From positions 33,146-97,145 of the forward strand of contig PALD01000075.1 in the NCBI GenBank assembly GCA_002710685.1: a stretch of DNA of 64,000 nt, written 5' to 3'. The notes beneath the pieces were generated by a model. It was not told the origin of the DNA, made no database searches, and saw nothing but the letters and a program-made list of their open reading frames with translations. Source of the DNA: Cytophagaceae bacterium (GTDB lineage Bacteria > Bacteroidota > Bacteroidia > Flavobacteriales > Flavobacteriaceae). Each line of letters begins with the position of its first letter. The stretch's first letter is position 1. Position numbers and translations under genes: made by a program. Of this stretch, positions 44,068-52,437 are shown piece by piece.

Positions 44068-45465
44068 TCATCTTGTGATTTTATCAAGTGCCTGGATGAG
44101 GTCATCCGTGTCCACGGGTTTTGAGAAGAACTGGTTGACACCCGCATCATACGCTTCTTGCTCCACCGTCTTAGAGATATGGGCAGATAATGCAATAATA
44201 CCCAGGTTGCTTTTTACCGGATTGTCAAGTTTCCTTATTTCCCGGGTGAGCTCAAAACCGTCCATGACGGGCATGTTAAGGTCGAGGATCACGGCGTCAT
44301 AATTGTGATTATGTATTTGCTGTAGGGCTATCTCACCGTTTTTTGCAGTATCTATACTGAACTTATTGTATTTTTTAAGTAGCCTTATCATGATCATCTG
44401 GGTCATGTCTATATCTTCGACCAGCAAGATGCGGCTTTTCTCTCCATCTGCTTGTTTTGCAACCTTTCCTGCGGTGTTTGAAGTTCCCATTTTAAAGGGG
44501 ATCGAGACTTTGAAACACGTTCCTTCCTGCTTTTCTTGATCTATTTCTTCCATTTGAAACTTGCCGCCAAGCCTGTCAATGATTTCCCTAGAGATAAGGT
44601 ATGGTAGGTAGGTAATATGGCTGCCGGCATCCTCTAGAGAAGCATTCATGATGGCGAGCTGTTTCTCATCGTAATAATGATCGTGCACCAATATCTCAAA
44701 ACCTATAATCACCTTGTTGCGCGCAGATGCATTGAGCCTTATCTTGACATCGACTTCTTTAGACATGATATTTTGAAATATCCATTTTGCAAGGAGCGTA
44801 AAAGCGCTATAATAGAGTTTCTCGTCTCCTATAACCGTTTGATGCAGTTTTTTTGAAACCTTGGGAAATTTTGCAATACCCTTTTCAACTGCCTCTATAC
44901 GCATGAAATCCAATATGGAAGCCGTGACCTTAGCCGCGTCAAATTCCCTTTGCTGTACCGTGAGCTTACCTCTGGAAAACTGGTTTGCCATCGATAATTC
45001 TTCAATAAAAGAGAGTCCTTTTTTAGTGGATATCTCCAGTTGGTTGACTATTTCCAGTTGATCTCTGTTTAATGCGGTAAGTTTAAGTACTTCTGATAAA
45101 TTGCTTATTGAGGCCAGGGGTGACCGTAAATGATGGTAAAATGCAGATGATTCAAAATTGCTGCTTGAGGGCTTAAATGAGGTAACATCCTGTAAGATAA
45201 TGGTCTTGTTATCTCCATCAATAAGCTTGATGTTGAAAACCTTGTTGTTGTCCAGGCTTTTAAGAAGTACAGTGCCAAACTCAAAAGGGCCTCCATTGAC
45301 AAATGCCGTTTTGATTTTTTCAAAAAAGGGATCTTTGTCAATAAGATTCTCACCTTTGTGAAGGGTGATGAATTGATCTTCACTTTCAAGGACATTAAAT
45401 TGGGGGTCAAGAACTATAACCTGTGCCGTAGAAGCATAGTAGTCTATCTTTGTTGAGTTAGCCAT
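44068..45465 (-). CDS. Hybrid sensor kinase-like protein with degenerate ATPase and C-terminal receiver domain
   Basis: The ATG at 45465 (MANSTKIDYYAST) is preferred over 45507. The 465-residue protein has no membrane segment, so it should be cytoplasmic. Residues about 10-95 look PAS-like. The phosphoacceptor box is FYHHLRSPLASIS near residue 115. The following ATPase region lacks a recognisable N box and DxGxG motif. The C-terminal 120 residues form an intact receiver domain, with LLVEDIDMTQ, the phospho-Asp in VILDLNMPVMDG and the Lys in FFSKPVD. It may act as a phosphorelay or scaffold rather than an active kinase. Confidence 0.82.
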   Translation of the reverse strand: MANSTKIDYYASTAQVIVLDPQFNVLESEDQFITLHKGENLIDKDPFFEKIKTAFVNGGPFEFGTVLLKSLDNNKVFNIKLIDGDNKTIILQDVTSFKPSSSNFESSAFYHHLRSPLASISNLSEVLKLTALNRDQLEIVNQLEISTKKGLSFIEELSMANQFSRGKLTVQQREFDAAKVTASILDFMRIEAVEKGIAKFPKVSKKLHQTVIGDEKLYYSAFTLLAKWIFQNIMSKEVDVKIRLNASARNKVIIGFEILVHDHYYDEKQLAIMNASLEDAGSHITYLPYLISREIIDRLGGKFQMEEIDQEKQEGTCFKVSIPFKMGTSNTAGKVAKQADGEKSRILLVEDIDMTQMIMIRLLKKYNKFSIDTAKNGEIALQQIHNHNYDAVILDLNMPVMDGFELTREIRKLDNPVKSNLGIIALSAHISKTVEQEAYDAGVNQFFSKPVDTDDLIQALDKITR

Positions 45466-45579
45466 CAAGAATGGATTAAAAGGGAAATTTTTTTGACAAA
45501 AATACAAGTATACAATATAAATTTATAGAATAGAGTCCTATAAATTCCATTTAAAAGTAATACACAAAGCGTAAATCTT

Positions 45580-46071
45580 ATGGAGAACATTAAAATAAGA
45601 ATGGCCGAATCCAGTGACATGGCAGGTGTTTTGCGCCTTATCAAAGAGCTTGCTGTTTTTGAAAAAGAACCCGATGCCGTTGAAGTGACCGTGGATGACC
45701 TTATTGCCTATGGTACGGGCAACAACCCAGAATTCATGTGTTTTGTTGCTGAGGATGATGCAGCAATTGTGGGCATCGCGCTTTTCTATTATCGATTCTC
45801 GACCTGGAAGGGGCGCACTGTACACCTAGAAGACCTTATCGTAAAACAGGATAGGAGGGGAGAAGGCATAGGACAGGCCCTGTATGCAGAGGTCATAAAA
45901 TTTGGTCACAAGCAAGGCGTGCGCCGTGTTGAGTGGGTTGTTCTTGACTGGAACGAGAATGCGATCAACTTCTATGAAAAAAGCGGTGCCCTGGTCATGA
46001 AGGACTGGCATACCGTGCAGATGGACAAAGAAGGAATCGAGAACTTTGTCAAGGCGCATGGAGGTATATAA
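45580..46071 (+). CDS. SSAT-like GNAT N-acetyltransferase
   Basis: The 163-residue GNAT protein shows the acetyl-CoA-binding motif A (VKQDRRGEGIGQALYAEV) and the pattern HLEDLIV, DWNENAINFYEKSGA, which closely follows eukaryotic-type spermidine/spermine N1-acetyltransferases. Likely substrates are polyamines or thialysine-like amines, by family analogy. It overlaps the start of the aspartate kinase gene by 14 bp and is probably co-expressed with it. Confidence 0.85.
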   Translation: MENIKIRMAESSDMAGVLRLIKELAVFEKEPDAVEVTVDDLIAYGTGNNPEFMCFVAEDDAAIVGIALFYYRFSTWKGRTVHLEDLIVKQDRRGEGIGQALYAEVIKFGHKQGVRRVEWVVLDWNENAINFYEKSGALVMKDWHTVQMDKEGIENFVKAHGGI

Positions 46072-47311
46072 ATTTGGTGGGGCATCGGTTAAGGATGCCC
46101 ATGCAATACAAAATGTACTAAAAGTCCTCCAGTCAACGCAGGTCAAGGACGTGATCATTGTGGTATCTGCCATGGGCAAGACCACAAATGCCCTTGAAGC
46201 CGTGGTCGCAGCTTATTTTGATAAAGACCAGGATTTTAATGAACCGCTGGCAAGGGTATGGCAATATCACAAAGACATCCTGGATGAGCTCTTCCCGGTG
46301 GGGCACGCTATTTTTGCTTTGGCTTTAAGCCAAATAAACCTCATCAAGGATTTCCTGGGTCGCAACAAATCTCCGCATTATGACTTTGTCTATGACCAGG
46401 TGGTAAGCCATGGTGAGATCATGAGTACTTTGATAATCCACTGGTTTTTAAAAGAAAACGGCTTTTGTGGCACCTGGATCGATATCAGGGAAAACATCAA
46501 GACAAATGCTGCATATCGCGAGGGTAAAGTAGACTGGGAAACCACCAGGATGGCCATTAAAAAGTCCATGCCAAAATCTGGGATGGTGATAACCCAGGGC
46601 TTCATCGCGTCTGACGGCAATGGCTTTACCACCACGCTGGGCCGTGAAGGGAGCGACTACACGGGCGCTATCATAGCATATTGCCTAGATGCCAAGAGCC
46701 TTACCATCTGGAAGGATGTGCCGGGGGTGCTGAGTGCAGATCCACGATACTTTGACCATGCCAGGCTGTTGAATACCATAAGTTATGAAGAAGCCATTGA
46801 ATTGGCCTTTTATGGGGCTTCAGTGATTCATCCCAAAACGATACAACCGCTCAAGCGGAAGGAAATCCCGCTGTATGTGAAACCATTTTTGGCCCCAGCC
46901 GAAAAAGGGACCTGCGTCATGCTGGGAGAAGATATAGAGCCCCTGACCCCTTGTTATATACTTAAAAAGAACCAGGTACTTATAGCGCTCTCCTCACTTG
47001 ATTTTTCATTCATGATGGAAGATAACATAGGTGAGGTCTTTAAATTACTGGGCAGGTACGGGATGAAGGTTGACCTTATACAGAACTCGGCAATCAGTTT
47101 TTCTGTTTGTGTTGATAACAAGTTTGGTAAATTAGACGAGCTCATCGCACACTTAAGGGCAAATTTTCATGTGGATGTCATGAACCCCGTAAACCTCTAT
47201 ACCATAAGACATGCTGATGTAGCCGCAGTACGGTCACTGGAGAACAGAACAAACGTGCTCTTGAAACAACAAACTGGCAGGACGCTGCAAATGGTGATAG
47301 GCAATGACTGA
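46058..47311 (+). CDS. lysC: Aspartate kinase
   Basis: The 417-residue product phosphorylates aspartate at the entry of Lys/Met/Thr synthesis. Its start at 46058 puts the family motif VYKFGGASV at the N-terminus. Other motifs are TTLGREGSDYTGA and VPGVLSADPR. The C-terminal part has ACT-like regulatory segments (LIALSSLDFSFM, VDLIQNSAISFSVCVD). It is monofunctional, without a homoserine dehydrogenase domain. A palindrome (46318-46334) encodes ALSQIN. Confidence 0.94.
   Translation: MEVYKFGGASVKDAHAIQNVLKVLQSTQVKDVIIVVSAMGKTTNALEAVVAAYFDKDQDFNEPLARVWQYHKDILDELFPVGHAIFALALSQINLIKDFLGRNKSPHYDFVYDQVVSHGEIMSTLIIHWFLKENGFCGTWIDIRENIKTNAAYREGKVDWETTRMAIKKSMPKSGMVITQGFIASDGNGFTTTLGREGSDYTGAIIAYCLDAKSLTIWKDVPGVLSADPRYFDHARLLNTISYEEAIELAFYGASVIHPKTIQPLKRKEIPLYVKPFLAPAEKGTCVMLGEDIEPLTPCYILKKNQVLIALSSLDFSFMMEDNIGEVFKLLGRYGMKVDLIQNSAISFSVCVDNKFGKLDELIAHLRANFHVDVMNPVNLYTIRHADVAAVRSLENRTNVLLKQQTGRTLQMVIGND
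46318..46334. repeat. Dispersed palindrome inside the aspartate kinase gene
   Basis: TTTGGCTT and AAGCCAAA arms around one T, identical to the intergenic copy at 5836-5852, read in frame as ALSQI. Confidence 0.85.
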
Positions 47312-47324
47312 ATTCATTTTGTCC

Positions 47325-47332
47325 TATCTTTG
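47325..47332 (+). promoter_or_regulatory. Probable -7 box (TATCTTTG) before the bifunctional acyltransferase gene
   Basis: The octamer matches TAnnTTTG and lies 32 bp before the ATG, just behind the aspartate kinase stop codon. Confidence 0.5.
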
Positions 47333-47364
47333 CGCATTAACATAAGATCAATCAATATAAATTC

Positions 47365-49185
47365 ATGGGATTAGTCACCGCAAAAGAAGTTGCCCAGGCC
47401 ATAAATGCTGATAAATTTGGTTTTCTGGGGACCTTTATGGGGTGGACGTTGATGAAGGTGCTGAGGATTTCAAAAGCTAACGAAATCTACAACCGCAACA
47501 AGCACCTCAGTGACCTGGAGTTTCTCAACGCCATCCTGGATGAATTTGAGATCAACTTTGATATCCCAGAAGAACACCTCAAGCGACTGCCCAAGGACGG
47601 TTCATTCATCACGATAAGCAACCATCCCCTGGGGGGTATTGACGGCATACTCCTGCTCAAGCTAATGCTGGAGCAGAGAACGGATTTTAAGATCATAGCA
47701 AACTTCCTGCTGCACCGTATTGAGCCCCTCAAGCCCTATGTAATGCCAGTGAACCCCTTTGAGGACAGAAAGGATATCAAGAGCAGTTTGCTGGGCTTTA
47801 AACAGGCCATGAAACATCTACAAGAGGGTCATCCACTGGGTATTTTTCCCGCCGGGGAGGTCTCGACATATAAAGACGACAAGCTTATAATCGATAGGCC
47901 GTGGGAGCCTGCGGCCATGAAACTGGTCAAGAAGGCAAACGTGCCCGTGGTGCCCATCTACTTTCATGCTAAGAACAGCAGGTTGTTCTACAAACTTTCA
48001 AGTATAAGCGATACGTTGCGCACGGCAAAGTTGCCATCAGAACTGTTCACACAAAAAAACAGGGTCATCGAGGTGAGAATAGGGCATCCTATTTCCGCGA
48101 AAGCGCAGGATGAACATGAAGACCTCACGGAATTTACCGAGTTTTTGCGCAAAAAGACCTACATGCTCGCCAAGACCTTTGAAAAGAAAAGGTTGCTGAG
48201 CACCATACCCCATTCTTTAAAAGTTGCCAGGGAGCCCAAGAAGATTGCCCATGAGGTAAGAAGCGAACTTATAGAAAAAGAAGTTATAAGCTTGCGCGAA
48301 AATGACCACCGCCTGCTACAGAGCAAGAATTATGAGGTGTTCTTTACCCCGGCAAAAGATATCCCCAATGTGTTACGAGAAATAGGCCGCTTACGCGAAA
48401 TAACCTTCAGGGAAGTTGGGGAGGGGACCAATGAACCCCTCGACCTTGATGATTATGACAAGTACTACCACCACATGTTCTTGTGGGATGATGAGTCAAA
48501 AAAAATTGCCGGGGCATACCGCATGGGGCTTGGCAAGAAGATTTTTGAACAACATGGCATTGATGGGTTTTACCTGCAGAGCTTGTTTCGGTTTGAACCA
48601 GAGCTGCACAAGATGATGAGCGAGAGCATAGAGATGGGTCGTGCCTTTATCATAAAAGAATTTCAACAACGGCCCATGCCACTGTTCTTGTTATGGAAGG
48701 GGATCGTGCATACCACATTACGTTTTCCTGAGCATAAATACCTCATAGGGGGCGTGAGTATCAGCAACCAATTTTCAAATTTTTCAAAATCGCTGATGAT
48801 CGAGTTCATGAAGTCTCATTATTATGACCCGTACATTGCGCAATATGTAAGGCCCAAGAAGGAGTTTAAGTTAAAACTGAAGGATGTTGACAAGGAGTTT
48901 GTTTTTGATGAAAGCGAGGCAGACCTTAACAAATTTGATAAACTTATTGAAGAACTTGAAACTGGAAACCTGCGCTTGCCTGTGCTTATTAAAAAATATA
49001 TCAAGCAGAATGCAAAGGTAATTGCCTTTAACGTAGACCCCCTTTTCAACAATTCGGTAGATGGGTTGATGTACATACGCATTGCAGACCTTCCAGAAAG
49101 TACCGTAAAGCCTGTACTAGAGGAATTTCAAGAAGAACTTGAAAGAAAGCTGGAGGCGGGTAAAAAACTCGATGAAGATGAATAG
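47365..49185 (+). CDS. Bifunctional acyltransferase for amino-acid-containing lipids, OlsF-like
   Basis: The 606-residue protein joins two enzymes. Residues about 60-280 are a PlsC-type O-acyltransferase with the active-site ITISNHPLGGIDG (HX4D) and IFPAGEVS. Residues about 310-500 are a GNAT-type N-acyltransferase (LREITFREVGEG, AGAYRMGLG, LQSLFRF, EMGRAFI). This arrangement is that of OlsF-type enzymes, which N-acylate ornithine (or a related amino acid) and then O-acylate the product to a phosphorus-free membrane lipid. Whether ornithine or glycine is used cannot be told from sequence. A palindrome (48092-48105) encodes SAKA between the domains. Confidence 0.85.
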   Translation: MGLVTAKEVAQAINADKFGFLGTFMGWTLMKVLRISKANEIYNRNKHLSDLEFLNAILDEFEINFDIPEEHLKRLPKDGSFITISNHPLGGIDGILLLKLMLEQRTDFKIIANFLLHRIEPLKPYVMPVNPFEDRKDIKSSLLGFKQAMKHLQEGHPLGIFPAGEVSTYKDDKLIIDRPWEPAAMKLVKKANVPVVPIYFHAKNSRLFYKLSSISDTLRTAKLPSELFTQKNRVIEVRIGHPISAKAQDEHEDLTEFTEFLRKKTYMLAKTFEKKRLLSTIPHSLKVAREPKKIAHEVRSELIEKEVISLRENDHRLLQSKNYEVFFTPAKDIPNVLREIGRLREITFREVGEGTNEPLDLDDYDKYYHHMFLWDDESKKIAGAYRMGLGKKIFEQHGIDGFYLQSLFRFEPELHKMMSESIEMGRAFIIKEFQQRPMPLFLLWKGIVHTTLRFPEHKYLIGGVSISNQFSNFSKSLMIEFMKSHYYDPYIAQYVRPKKEFKLKLKDVDKEFVFDESEADLNKFDKLIEELETGNLRLPVLIKKYIKQNAKVIAFNVDPLFNNSVDGLMYIRIADLPESTVKPVLEEFQEELERKLEAGKKLDEDE

Positions 49186-49186
49186 G

Positions 49187-49501
49187 TTAGCTCTTAAGGC
49201 GCATGAGGCAGTCACTTAAGTCTTGTTGCATTTCTTCAATTACATGAGGCTTTATGGTATAGTAGAGTTCCTTGCCTTCATATTTGCCTATTAAGACACC
49301 TTGATTTTTTATTACCGTAAGATGCTGGCTTATGGTGGGTTGGGATAGCGATATTTTTTCTGAAAGTTCAATACAGGAGCATTGCTTATGTTTTACAATG
49401 TGGCTCAAGATTGCAATCCTAGCAGGATGGGCAAAGACTTTTGCGATGCGTGAAGTCTTGATGTGCGACTCATCGTGGATGTGTGATTTTGTAGCACCCA
49501 T
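49187..49501 (-). CDS. ArsR/SmtB-family transcriptional repressor with Cys-x-Cys site
   Basis: The 104-residue winged-helix protein has FAHPARIAILSHI, the recognition helix SQPTISQHLTVIKNQGVL and a wing YEGKELYYTI. C41-S-C43 sits directly before the recognition helix, at the place of the ELCVC metal site of E. coli ArsR, so arsenite or another soft metal may be sensed. An imperfect 26-bp palindrome lies 17 bp upstream of its start and is probably its own operator. No transporter or reductase gene stands next to it. Confidence 0.88.
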   Translation of the reverse strand: MGATKSHIHDESHIKTSRIAKVFAHPARIAILSHIVKHKQCSCIELSEKISLSQPTISQHLTVIKNQGVLIGKYEGKELYYTIKPHVIEEMQQDLSDCLMRLKS

Positions 49502-49517
49502 TTTATGGTAAATATAA

Positions 49518-49543
49518 ATTAGTGATATTGCAATATTACTAAT
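49518..49543. promoter_or_regulatory. 26-bp inverted repeat, likely ArsR operator
   Basis: ATTAGTGATATTG and CAATATTACTAAT are reverse complements except for one position. It lies 17 bp before the arsR start and 20 bp behind the upstream acetyltransferase gene, so only the regulator gene itself seems to be controlled locally. Confidence 0.75.
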
Positions 49544-49563
49544 TTAATTTGAAAATCAATGTG

Positions 49564-50061
49564 TTATGAATTTTTTGACCTTTTTTCCAATACCACATTA
49601 TCATGCCATTTACCGTTGCGCTGGGCAATGCGTTGATGTTGTCCCACTATGGTAAACCCTAATTTCTCATGTAGATTTATACTGGCCGTATTCTCAGGGA
49701 AGATGTGGGCGGTAAGCGTCCAAAATCCTGCTTTTTCGCTTTCATCAATCAAGTGTTGCAAGAGTTTTTTGCCCACACCCTTACCATGAAATACGGGGTC
49801 GATATAGATAGTGGTTTCTGCGACACCGCGGTAACATTCACGCTTTGACCTAGGGCTGAGGGCCGCCCATCCCACCATGGTATTTTTGGCGAAAGCCACA
49901 TACCTACAAATCTTCAAAAAACGTGAATCCCAGTCGTCATAGGATGGAACCTGGGTTTCAAAGGTTGCGATACCGGTATCCAGGCCGGCTTTGTATATTT
50001 CGCTTACGCGGAAAAAATCTCCGTGCTCAAAAGGCCTGATAATGACATCATTTAAAACCAA
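49564..50061 (-). CDS. GNAT N-acetyltransferase, phosphinothricin-acetyltransferase-like
   Basis: The 165-residue product has the PAT-type pattern: IRPFEHGDFFRVSEIYKAGL, IATFETQVPS, TTIYIDPVFHGKGVGKKLLQHLI (acetyl-CoA site) and LHEKLGFTIVGQ. Such enzymes acetylate the amino group of methionine sulfoximine, phosphinothricin or similar compounds; the natural substrate is uncertain. It overlaps the TM2-domain gene by 10 bp. Palindromes at 49887-49898 and 49999-50014 encode AFAK and FFRVSE. Confidence 0.87.
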   Translation of the reverse strand: MVLNDVIIRPFEHGDFFRVSEIYKAGLDTGIATFETQVPSYDDWDSRFLKICRYVAFAKNTMVGWAALSPRSKRECYRGVAETTIYIDPVFHGKGVGKKLLQHLIDESEKAGFWTLTAHIFPENTASINLHEKLGFTIVGQHQRIAQRNGKWHDNVVLEKRSKNS

Positions 50062-50381
50062 GGTTTCTTGTTCAAAATATAGGTGTCATAGAATTCCTGG
50101 TCAGTCTTTGTAAGATAGATAATGCCCTCGATAAGGCCGATGATCCCCGTAGCGATAACTATAAAAACACCCACAAAGACACAAGTGAGGATATACCCCA
50201 CAATCGTGGCCACAAGCAATATTGCCCCTTCTTGATTGTAGCCCAAGATAAATTTGTGAATGCCCAGACCACCCAGCACGATGGCAAGAATACCTGCCAG
50301 GATTTTTTTATCATTTGAAGGTGGGGGAGGGGGCTGGTTCCAGCTTTCATTGCCGGTGTTGAAGTTTTGATTAGCTTCCAT
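50052..50381 (-). CDS. TM2-domain membrane protein
   Basis: The 109-residue product has an N-terminal Asn/Gln- and Pro-rich tail (PPPPPSNDKK). Two membrane segments with the TM2 signature follow (AGILAIVLGGLGIHKFILGY and the later FIVIATGIIGLIEGIIYL). The cellular role of this family in bacteria is not known. It overlaps the downstream acetyltransferase gene. Confidence 0.88.
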   Translation of the reverse strand: MEANQNFNTGNESWNQPPPPPSNDKKILAGILAIVLGGLGIHKFILGYNQEGAILLVATIVGYILTCVFVGVFIVIATGIIGLIEGIIYLTKTDQEFYDTYILNKKPWF

Positions 50382-50416
50382 GATTGCTTTATTGATGAAT
50401 TATAAAGCTAGCTAAT

Positions 50417-50803
50417 TTATAAAAAAGCCTTGTCAATAGGCTCCCAAAGTTCAATCTTGTTTCCCTCTGGGTCAAGAATCCAACCGAATTTTCCATAATC
50501 ATATTCTTCCATCTCCCCCACGATGGTAACGCCTTCTTCTTTTAAGACCTTTAAAAGTTCGACCAGGTTCTCTACCCTAAAGTTCATCATGAATTGTTTT
50601 TCGCTAGGAGCGAAATAACCCGTGTCTTCCTTAAAAGGGCTCCATTGCGTACTGCATTTATTTCCATTTTCATCCATCCACCAGAAGGTCCACCCAAACT
50701 GGTCAGTAGGAATGCCCAAATGTTCCCTGTACCACGCCTTGATGGCATCTGGATTCTTTGTCTTAAAGAAAAAACCACCTAGTCCCGTTACTCTGTTTTT
50801 CAT
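50417..50803 (-). CDS. VOC-family (glyoxalase-like) protein
   Basis: The 128-residue product has the VOC fold: GLGGFFFKTKNPDAIKAWY, FGWTFWWMDENGN and the C-terminal GWILDPEGNKIELWEP, whose Glu residues usually bind metal. The substrate is unknown. Its start overlaps the marR stop by 4 bp, so it is translated together with the regulator and is probably under its control. A palindrome at 50600-50616 encodes FAPSEK. Confidence 0.87.
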   Translation of the reverse strand: MKNRVTGLGGFFFKTKNPDAIKAWYREHLGIPTDQFGWTFWWMDENGNKCSTQWSPFKEDTGYFAPSEKQFMMNFRVENLVELLKVLKEEGVTIVGEMEEYDYGKFGWILDPEGNKIELWEPIDKAFL

Positions 50804-51417
50804 AATATTACTTTAGTTTTCTGTTCTTTGTATACCGTACAGTCCATGCGGCGTTCAAATGGTTTTATCTGCATGCGCAACTCCATACAAAAAGCATGGT
50901 TGATACCGTCAGTCCTATAATTTTTGCATGAATTGCAAGACCTGTTGAGGTTGATAGCCCCCTTGTCATCCAGATTTTTTAAAATACCGAAGAGATTATT
51001 GTATAATCTGGCCAAATCATCCTGCTCGATCTGTACAAGGCTTTTTTGAAAAGGTGAAATGTAATCACCTAATTCTTCGCATATCTTCTTTCCCTTTTCG
51101 GTAAGCTGAATACTGAAGCTCCTATTGTCCTTATAATCCAGTTGTTTACGGACCAGCCCTTTTTTCTCCAGGCTTTTTATGGAGTCACTGATGGTCGCTT
51201 TTGTAACCAGCAGCTCCTTAACTAACTGTGATACAGTGTTTAGAGAAGGTTCATGACTGGCAACAAAGAGGATGATCTTAATTTGTAAAGGGGTAAGGCC
51301 AGATTGTTTTTGCTGCTGCAAAAGTTGGAATTTCATACCGTCGCTCAGTTTATCAAGCGCAGCGATAGTTCTTCCCACGAGGTCCTTGCTTTGTACTTTG
51401 GGGTCAAGTAAATTCAT
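50800..51417 (-). CDS. MarR-family transcriptional regulator
   Basis: The 205-residue product has a winged helix in its first 140 residues, with PLQIKIILFVASHEP, LLVTKATISDSIKSLEKKGLVRKQLDYKDNRS and QLTEKGKKICEE. An unusual C-terminal extension of about 60 residues contains a Cys cluster (SCNSCKNYRTDG and a later C-MELR), which might sense redox state or metal. An inverted repeat abuts its start codon. It forms an overlapping pair with the VOC gene. Confidence 0.85.
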   Translation of the reverse strand: MNLLDPKVQSKDLVGRTIAALDKLSDGMKFQLLQQQKQSGLTPLQIKIILFVASHEPSLNTVSQLVKELLVTKATISDSIKSLEKKGLVRKQLDYKDNRSFSIQLTEKGKKICEELGDYISPFQKSLVQIEQDDLARLYNNLFGILKNLDDKGAINLNRSCNSCKNYRTDGINHAFCMELRMQIKPFERRMDCTVYKEQKTKVIL

Positions 51418-51419
51418 GA

Positions 51420-51439
51420 TGGTCAGTTATTTGTGACCA
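51420..51439. promoter_or_regulatory. Inverted repeat TGGTCA-N8-TGACCA, likely MarR operator
   Basis: Perfect 6-bp arms lie 3-22 bp upstream of the marR ATG, where MarR-type autorepressors commonly bind. Confidence 0.65.
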
Positions 51440-51478
51440 AATTAAGAAATAATATGGAATCCTAACAAAAAGTTAAAA

Positions 51479-52423
51479 TTATTTATGGTACAGGGCCTTG
51501 ACCTTGTCCACAATGGTTTGAGCCAACTTTATCTTGCTTTCTACCGTCCAGCCGGCGATATGTGGTGAGAGTACCACATTTTCTGCCCGTAAGAGATATT
51601 TAAGCGGGCCGGGCATGCTATCTGCATCAGTGAAGAGGTTTTCAAAAGATAGGTTTTCATACTCAAGTACGTCCAGGCCGGCACCCAGGATCTTGCCCTC
51701 CTGCAAGGCATCAACCAGGTCTGCGGTCACAACGCTTTTGCCCCTAGCGGTATTGATTAACCAGAAGGGTTTTGCAAAACCTGCGATAAACTCTTTATTG
51801 AACATTTTATCCGTAAGTGGGGTCCACGGTGTGTGCAGGCTCACCACATCTACTTCACGCTTAAACTCTTCCAGGGTCACCTGTTCTGCATCTGCATTAT
51901 CCACATCCTCCTTGATATCATAGCAGATTACCTCACAGTCAAAGCCGCGCAATTTCCTGGCAAAGGCCCTGCCCATATTGCCATATCCTATGATGCCCAC
52001 GGTCTTTCCTTCAAGTTCATGCCCACGGTTTTTTTCACGGTTCCACTGGCCATTGCGTATCTCCTGGTCCGCTTGCCTTAATTTGTTGAGCAGCATGAGC
52101 AGCATGCCCATGGCGTGTTCTCCTACAGCATTGCGGTTGCCCTCTGGGGCTGCGATGAGTTGGACTCCTTTAATGGCAGCATGATCCCCATCAATGCTTT
52201 CTAGCCCGGCACCCACACGGCCTATCCATTTTAGGTTTGTGGCGGCATCCAGAAATTGCTTGTCAATCTTAAACCTGCTGCGTATCACCACGCCATCATA
52301 GGCTGCTATTTTTTGCTCTATTTCTTCTTTTGATGAGGTGTAGTCTTGATCGTTTTGCCAACCTAGAGCTGAGAGTTGTTCAAGCAACAAGGGGTGGTTT
52401 GAGTCTATGTGTAATACCTTCAC
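51479..52423 (-). CDS. D-isomer specific 2-hydroxyacid dehydrogenase
   Basis: The 314-residue NAD-dependent enzyme has the nucleotide-binding motif VGIIGYGNMGRAFA, the active-site Arg in NTARGKSVV, the Glu region DVLEYENL and the His in VLSPHIAGWT. It resembles phosphoglycerate dehydrogenase-like members but lacks the regulatory ACT domain, so SerA function is possible but not shown. The next gene downstream is transcribed away from a separate start; no linked serine pathway gene is seen. Confidence 0.88.
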   Translation of the reverse strand: MKVLHIDSNHPLLLEQLSALGWQNDQDYTSSKEEIEQKIAAYDGVVIRSRFKIDKQFLDAATNLKWIGRVGAGLESIDGDHAAIKGVQLIAAPEGNRNAVGEHAMGMLLMLLNKLRQADQEIRNGQWNREKNRGHELEGKTVGIIGYGNMGRAFARKLRGFDCEVICYDIKEDVDNADAEQVTLEEFKREVDVVSLHTPWTPLTDKMFNKEFIAGFAKPFWLINTARGKSVVTADLVDALQEGKILGAGLDVLEYENLSFENLFTDADSMPGPLKYLLRAENVVLSPHIAGWTVESKIKLAQTIVDKVKALYHK

Positions 52424-52437
52424 AAGTATGGGTTTTG

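Noticed and set aside
49187..49501. Arsenic resistance operon
   Set aside because: Only the regulator is present; no arsB, acr3 or arsC homologue is adjacent.
49564..50061. Antibiotic or herbicide resistance gene
   Set aside because: The acetyltransferase resembles PAT enzymes, but such homologues are common housekeeping genes and the motif match does not prove resistance.
51479..52423. Naming the 2-hydroxyacid dehydrogenase gene serA
   Set aside because: The ACT domain and linked serine pathway genes are absent, so the substrate is not determined.
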